Of a stretch of 64,000 nt of DNA, positions 61,345 to 64,000 are shown piece after piece (within the stretch, counting starts at the first letter, position 1; each line of letters opens with the position of its first letter). The DNA lies in contig JAJDOG010000002.1 in NCBI GenBank assembly GCA_022340285.1, forward strand, positions 1 to 64,000, given 5' to 3'. This DNA comes from Betaproteobacteria bacterium. GTDB taxonomy: Bacteria; Pseudomonadota; Gammaproteobacteria; Burkholderiales; SG8-39. The position numbers and the translations under genes are program-made. The notes under the pieces were generated by a model. The model searched no databases, was not told where the DNA came from, and saw only the letters and a program-made list of their open reading frames with translations.

Positions 61345-62073
61345 TCAGAAGGCGTCAGGGGGTGGAAGCGTCAGCGTCATGGCACCGAGGGCGTTGCGGT
61401 CGATCGCCTCGCCGAGCGGCGCCGTGAGACGGGCGTTCCAGTCGCCCGGCGTGTTGAACCGCGCGACGTCGAGGTGGTTGCGGATCACGAACAGGATGCC
61501 GCCCTGCCAGACCGATTCGAGATGGTCGCGCGACATGAATCGCGAGCCGACTGACGGGTCGCCCACGACCAGCTTGCCGTTGGCGAGACCCTTGAGTACG
61601 ACGAAGTGGTTGTAACCGTTCTCCTGGATGAGAACGATTGCCGGGACGTTCGCCTCGACGAGCTGGTCGAGGCTCGCTTCGAATCCGTCCGCGTCGTAAC
61701 CCTGCGACTCTAGGTAGCGTTTCATGTCGAGCAGCGAGAACCCCTCGCGCCGGATCTGCGCCTGGTCGCCATGCTCGAACATGGCCCTGAACACCTCTTC
61801 CTCGGAGATCCGCCGGCCGTAGTGGTACGTGAGCAGCGTGGCGACCGCCGCCGAGCCGCAGCTGAAGTCGTATTGCTGGCGTACGGTCGTGCGAAACGCA
61901 CGCGCCAGCTTGATGTCCCTGAGCGTACGCAGGGGCATCGAGAAGGTTCCGGAGTACGTGCCGGCGAAGACCGTCCCATCGTTGGCGTAGGCGCCCGCGC
62001 TACCGAGCAGCATGCCGACGCAGGCGCATGCGATGAGGACCGGGTGCATCGCGCGGAACCTAAGATGAAACAC
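61345..62073 (-). CDS. Secreted C39-like cysteine peptidase (FapD-like)
   Basis: A 242-residue protein. The triad is visible: C72 in Q-Q-Y-D-F-S-C-G-S-A-A, H156 in Y-N-H-F-V-V-L-K-G and D172 in V-G-D-P-S-V-G-S. C39 peptidases cut after double glycine in leader peptides; stand-alone secreted C39-like proteins occur in Fap amyloid operons (FapD). GTG at 62073 keeps the basic n-region of the signal peptide; ATG at 62049 is the alternative. It lies between two genes whose products share an R-G-G motif, the expected cleavage site. Confidence 0.8.
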   Translation of the reverse strand: MFHLRFRAMHPVLIACACVGMLLGSAGAYANDGTVFAGTYSGTFSMPLRTLRDIKLARAFRTTVRQQYDFSCGSAAVATLLTYHYGRRISEEEVFRAMFEHGDQAQIRREGFSLLDMKRYLESQGYDADGFEASLDQLVEANVPAIVLIQENGYNHFVVLKGLANGKLVVGDPSVGSRFMSRDHLESVWQGGILFVIRNHLDVARFNTPGDWNARLTAPLGEAIDRNALGAMTLTLPPPDAF

Positions 62074-62111
62074 GGTGCCCCAGGCGACGGGTTTCCCTGG
62101 CTTTGCGGTGC

Positions 62112-62133
62112 ACGAGGGGCTGTGGCCCCTCGT
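62112..62133 (-). terminator. Intercistronic stem-loop before the C39 gene
   Basis: ACGAGGGGC, loop CACA on the transcribed strand, GCCCCTCGT: perfect 9-bp stem in the gap between the small secreted protein and the peptidase gene. No T-run follows. It likely attenuates or protects the mRNA and so sets product ratios. Confidence 0.5.
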
Positions 62134-62145
62134 AGCCTGAAAAGC

Positions 62146-62511
62146 TCATTTGACGTTCAGGTTGAGAATCGTCGAGTTCTGGATCAGAACGTTGTTTCCG
62201 GAGTTCTGGACAACGATCGGCAAACCCGAGGCGCCGGCGAATGCCCCGTCCGAGATGGCGTTCGATCCGGTCGTCAGATGGTGCGCCTCGTTCTCGGCCA
62301 CCACGCCGCGCTCCACGATCTCGTTGATGTTTACATCGGCGGCTCCGCCACGGCCTTCGGCGAGTTGCGCTTCGGTAACCGCGTGGTCGAACAAGTGGGT
62401 GCGCGCGGCACGTTCCGTCAGTCCCGCCGAGATTGGATCGCCGTACGCCGGCGCGGCGCAAAGGATCGCAGCGATCGCCGCAGCGCTCCGCACAGTGCTG
62501 GTTCTCCGCAT
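62146..62511 (-). CDS. Small secreted protein with R-G-G motif and amyloid-like C-terminus
   Basis: A 121-residue protein. Signal peptide 1-24 (ending P-A-Y-G). V45-T-E-A-Q-L-A-E-G-R-G-G56 matches the R-G-G motif of the protein encoded at 60443-61333 in sequence and position. The C-terminal ~30 residues (I-V-V-Q-N-S-G-N-N-V-L-I-Q-N-S, N-L-N-V-K) are Asn/Gln-rich beta-prone and match the end of the glycine-rich protein. GGAGG lies upstream of the ATG. It may be a minor or nucleating fibre subunit. Confidence 0.75.
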   Translation of the reverse strand: MRRTSTVRSAAAIAAILCAAPAYGDPISAGLTERAARTHLFDHAVTEAQLAEGRGGAADVNINEIVERGVVAENEAHHLTTGSNAISDGAFAGASGLPIVVQNSGNNVLIQNSTILNLNVK

Positions 62512-62568
62512 GGCGCGGTGCCTCCTTCTTGGCCGTTGCCGGCCGGTTTGCGACCTGGGTCGCGAGCA

Positions 62569-62594
62569 GCAGGGGCCGGTCGCCCGGCCCCTGC
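62569..62594 (-). terminator. Strong intercistronic stem-loop after the glycine-rich gene
   Basis: GCAGGGGCCGG, loop GCGA on the transcribed strand (a stable GNRA-type tetraloop), CCGGCCCCTGC: perfect 11-bp stem, 16 bases downstream of the glycine-rich stop. No T-run follows. Such hairpins after a major subunit gene often protect its mRNA from exonucleases and lower expression of genes behind it. Confidence 0.65.
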
Positions 62595-62609
62595 GCCTAC
62601 ACGTGTCCG

Positions 62610-64000
62610 CTAGCGAATGGTGAGATTCGCCTGAACGTTCACGCTCTGTTGCACCAGCGCGTTGATGCCGCTGTTTTGGCTCGCAACGGTGATCCCGGCA
62701 CTGTTCGAGAACGAACCGGCGATGTCATTCGACATGTCGAACGTTCCCGCAGTGACGGTGTTCGCCCCACCGGCGCCTCCGACACCACCGTTTCCGGTGC
62801 CACCGGTTCCGCCGCTGCCCGTACCGCCCGCACCGCCGGTCGCCCCGACTGCACCGGTTGCGCCGTTTCCGGCGGTCGCGCTGCCGTTGCTCGCGGACGA
62901 GGATGCGCCGCCGTTGGTCGCGCTACCGTTGGTCGCGCTTCCGCCAGCTCCGCCGGCGCCGCCGGCGTTCGTCGCCGTCGCGCTGCCGCCGGTGCCGCCT
63001 GTCGCGCTGCCGCCGGTGCCCGTGCCGCCTGCGCCGCCGGTGCCGCCCACGGCGCCGTTGCCGGTGCCGCCGTTACCGGTGCCGCCCATGCCGCTCGTGC
63101 CGGTCGCGCCCGCACCGCCGGTTGCGCCGGCCGCACCGGTGCTGCTCGCCGTCGCGCCCACTGCGCCGGCTGCACCTGCGCTCGTGCCTGACGCACCGAC
63201 TGCGCCCGCACCACCCGCGCCGCTCGTTCCGGTCGCGCCCGCTGCGCCAACCGCGCCGGCCGCACCCGCTGCGCCGGCCGCGCCGCTTCCGCCGGTTCCA
63301 CCACCACCGGACGTTGCGCCGCCGGTCGAGCCGCCACCTGTGGCAGCCGCGGTTTGCGTCGCATCACCACTGCGGCGTTGCGTGCCGATGCTGCTCGTCG
63401 AGCCCGCGTCGCCACCCCAGCTGCCCGCTTTCGCGAAGCCGCCGGAGCCCGAGGCGCCGTCGCCGCCGCTTCCGCCGCTGCCGCCGGAGCCGCCGTCGCC
63501 GCCGGAACCGCCTTTGGCCCAGCCGGTGCTGCCGCCGGAGCCGCCGTCACCGCCGCTCGCGCTGCCGCCGGAGCCGCCGTCACCGCCGGAGCCGCCTTTC
63601 GCGAAACCGCCGTCACCGCCGCTTCCGCCGCCGCCGCCGTTGCCGCCGGTCGCGTTGCCGGAGTTGCCGCCCGAGCCGTCGCCGCCGTAGCCTGCGCCGC
63701 CGTCACCCGCGCTGCCGCCGTCGCCACCATACCCCGACGCGCCTTTTGCAAAGCCGCCGTTCGCGCCGTAGGCCTTGGCGCCGATGGCACTTCCGCCGTC
63801 ACCGCCGTTGCCAGCAGTCGAGCTGCCGTTGGTCGCGCTGCCGTTCGACGAGTCGCCGGCGCTTGCGCTGCCGTTGGTGGCGTTGCCGCCTGAGCCGCCG
63901 TCACCGCCCGAGCCGCCGTTTCCGCCGTTGCCGCCCGTGCCACCGTTGCCGGTGCCGCCATAGCCCTTGCCGCCCCAGCCGCCGTTGGCGTTGCCGGAGT
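62610..64000 (-). CDS. Large glycine-rich repeat surface protein, C-terminal part (5' end outside window)
   Basis: The frame is open from 64000 down to the TGA at 62610 (463 codons), so the start lies outside; a GTG near 63161 is internal. The order from the N-side is modules such as G-G-D-G-G-S-G-G and F-A-K-G-G-S-G-G-D-G-G, then an Ala/Gly/Thr zone (G-A-A-G-A-V-G-A-T), then G-G-T-G-N-G-G-T-G-N-G repeats. The last ~45 residues are different: V-T-A-G-T-F-D-M-S-N-D, Q-N-S-G-I-N-A-L-V-Q-Q-S-V-N-V-Q-A-N-L. Very low complexity, extracellular structural protein; probably the main fibre subunit or adhesin of the cluster. Two rival open frames here have Arg/Pro-rich products and are rejected. Confidence 0.8.
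   Translation of the reverse strand, partial: SGNANGGWGGKGYGGTGNGGTGGNGGNGGSGGDGGSGGNATNGSASAGDSSNGSATNGSSTAGNGGDGGSAIGAKAYGANGGFAKGASGYGGDGGSAGDGGAGYGGDGSGGNSGNATGGNGGGGGSGGDGGFAKGGSGGDGGSGGSASGGDGGSGGSTGWAKGGSGGDGGSGGSGGSGGDGASGSGGFAKAGSWGGDAGSTSSIGTQRRSGDATQTAAATGGGSTGGATSGGGGTGGSGAAGAAGAAGAVGAAGATGTSGAGGAGAVGASGTSAGAAGAVGATASSTGAAGATGGAGATGTSGMGGTGNGGTGNGAVGGTGGAGGTGTGGSATGGTGGSATATNAGGAGGAGGSATNGSATNGGASSSASNGSATAGNGATGAVGATGGAGGTGSGGTGGTGNGGVGGAGGANTVTAGTFDMSNDIAGSFSNSAGITVASQNSGINALVQQSVNVQANLTIR

Noticed and set aside
62639-63961. Ala/Arg-rich minus-strand and Pro-rich plus-strand frames over the glycine-rich gene
   Set aside because: They are alternative readings of the GC-rich repeat. 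The chosen frame gives Gly-rich modules, a sensible unique C-terminus and a motif shared with the neighbouring gene.
62610-64000. CRISPR-like repeat array
   Set aside because: The periodic DNA encodes low-complexity glycine modules with variable units, not fixed repeats with unique spacers.

Overview
The window is high-GC, gene-dense DNA. Its style suggests a soil or water Betaproteobacterium, probably Burkholderiales-like: three branched-chain-amino-acid-type (Liv) ABC importers with Tat-type binding proteins ending in FPAIVR-AQ or similar signals, a Rieske oxygenase, an HpaB-type hydroxylase, an NAGGN osmolyte cluster, and many 4-bp gene overlaps. This is inferred from protein families. I saw no rRNA, tRNA, CRISPR array or intact insertion sequence.

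Layout. 0-3.4 kb: 3' part of a giant WD40 protein. 3.4-15.3 kb: mixed genes (two small membrane proteins, Tat multicopper oxidase, cytochrome c, Rieske oxygenase, NHL protein, histidine phosphatase, Usp, cupin, CnbZ-like protein, P-type ATPase, UbiE-like methyltransferase, DUF2269 protein). 15.4-20.6 kb: Liv system 1 with a translationally coupled hemerythrin gene. 20.8-28 kb: HpaB-type hydroxylase, flavin monooxygenase plus OsmC pair (copy 1), DUF2182 protein, a TetR regulator with an extra N-terminal helix-turn-helix, and a tannase-family esterase. 28.5-33.3 kb: Liv system 2. 33.3-37.4 kb: antiporter, VOC protein, and a second copy of the monooxygenase/OsmC pair. 37.6-44.6 kb: OPT transporter and the NAGGN osmoprotectant genes (M42 peptidase, ngg, asnO), divergent from a MarR regulator. 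44.7-57 kb: double-thioredoxin protein, then a catabolic block on both sides of a LysR gene: cupin, ThDP enzyme and FAD dehydrogenase on the minus strand; Liv system 3, with LivM, LivG and LivF fused into one protein, plus an aldehyde dehydrogenase on the plus strand.

57.6-64 kb is the most unusual part. A VpsR-like sigma54 activator and a coiled-coil plus beta-barrel outer-membrane protein (FapF-like layout) face a minus-strand run encoding a very large glycine-rich repeat protein that leaves the window, a small secreted protein, a C39-like peptidase and another secreted protein. The two secreted proteins share a V-x-[DE]-A-x-L-A-x-x-R-G-G motif at almost the same position, on either side of the peptidase gene. 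The glycine-rich protein and the small protein share a C-terminal Q-N-S-G-x-N-x-L motif. I read this as a functional-amyloid or surface-fibre export system related in design to Fap but with different substrates.

Most genes look intact. One short outer-membrane-protein remnant near 9.5 kb looks like a pseudogene. The first and last genes are cut by the window edges.
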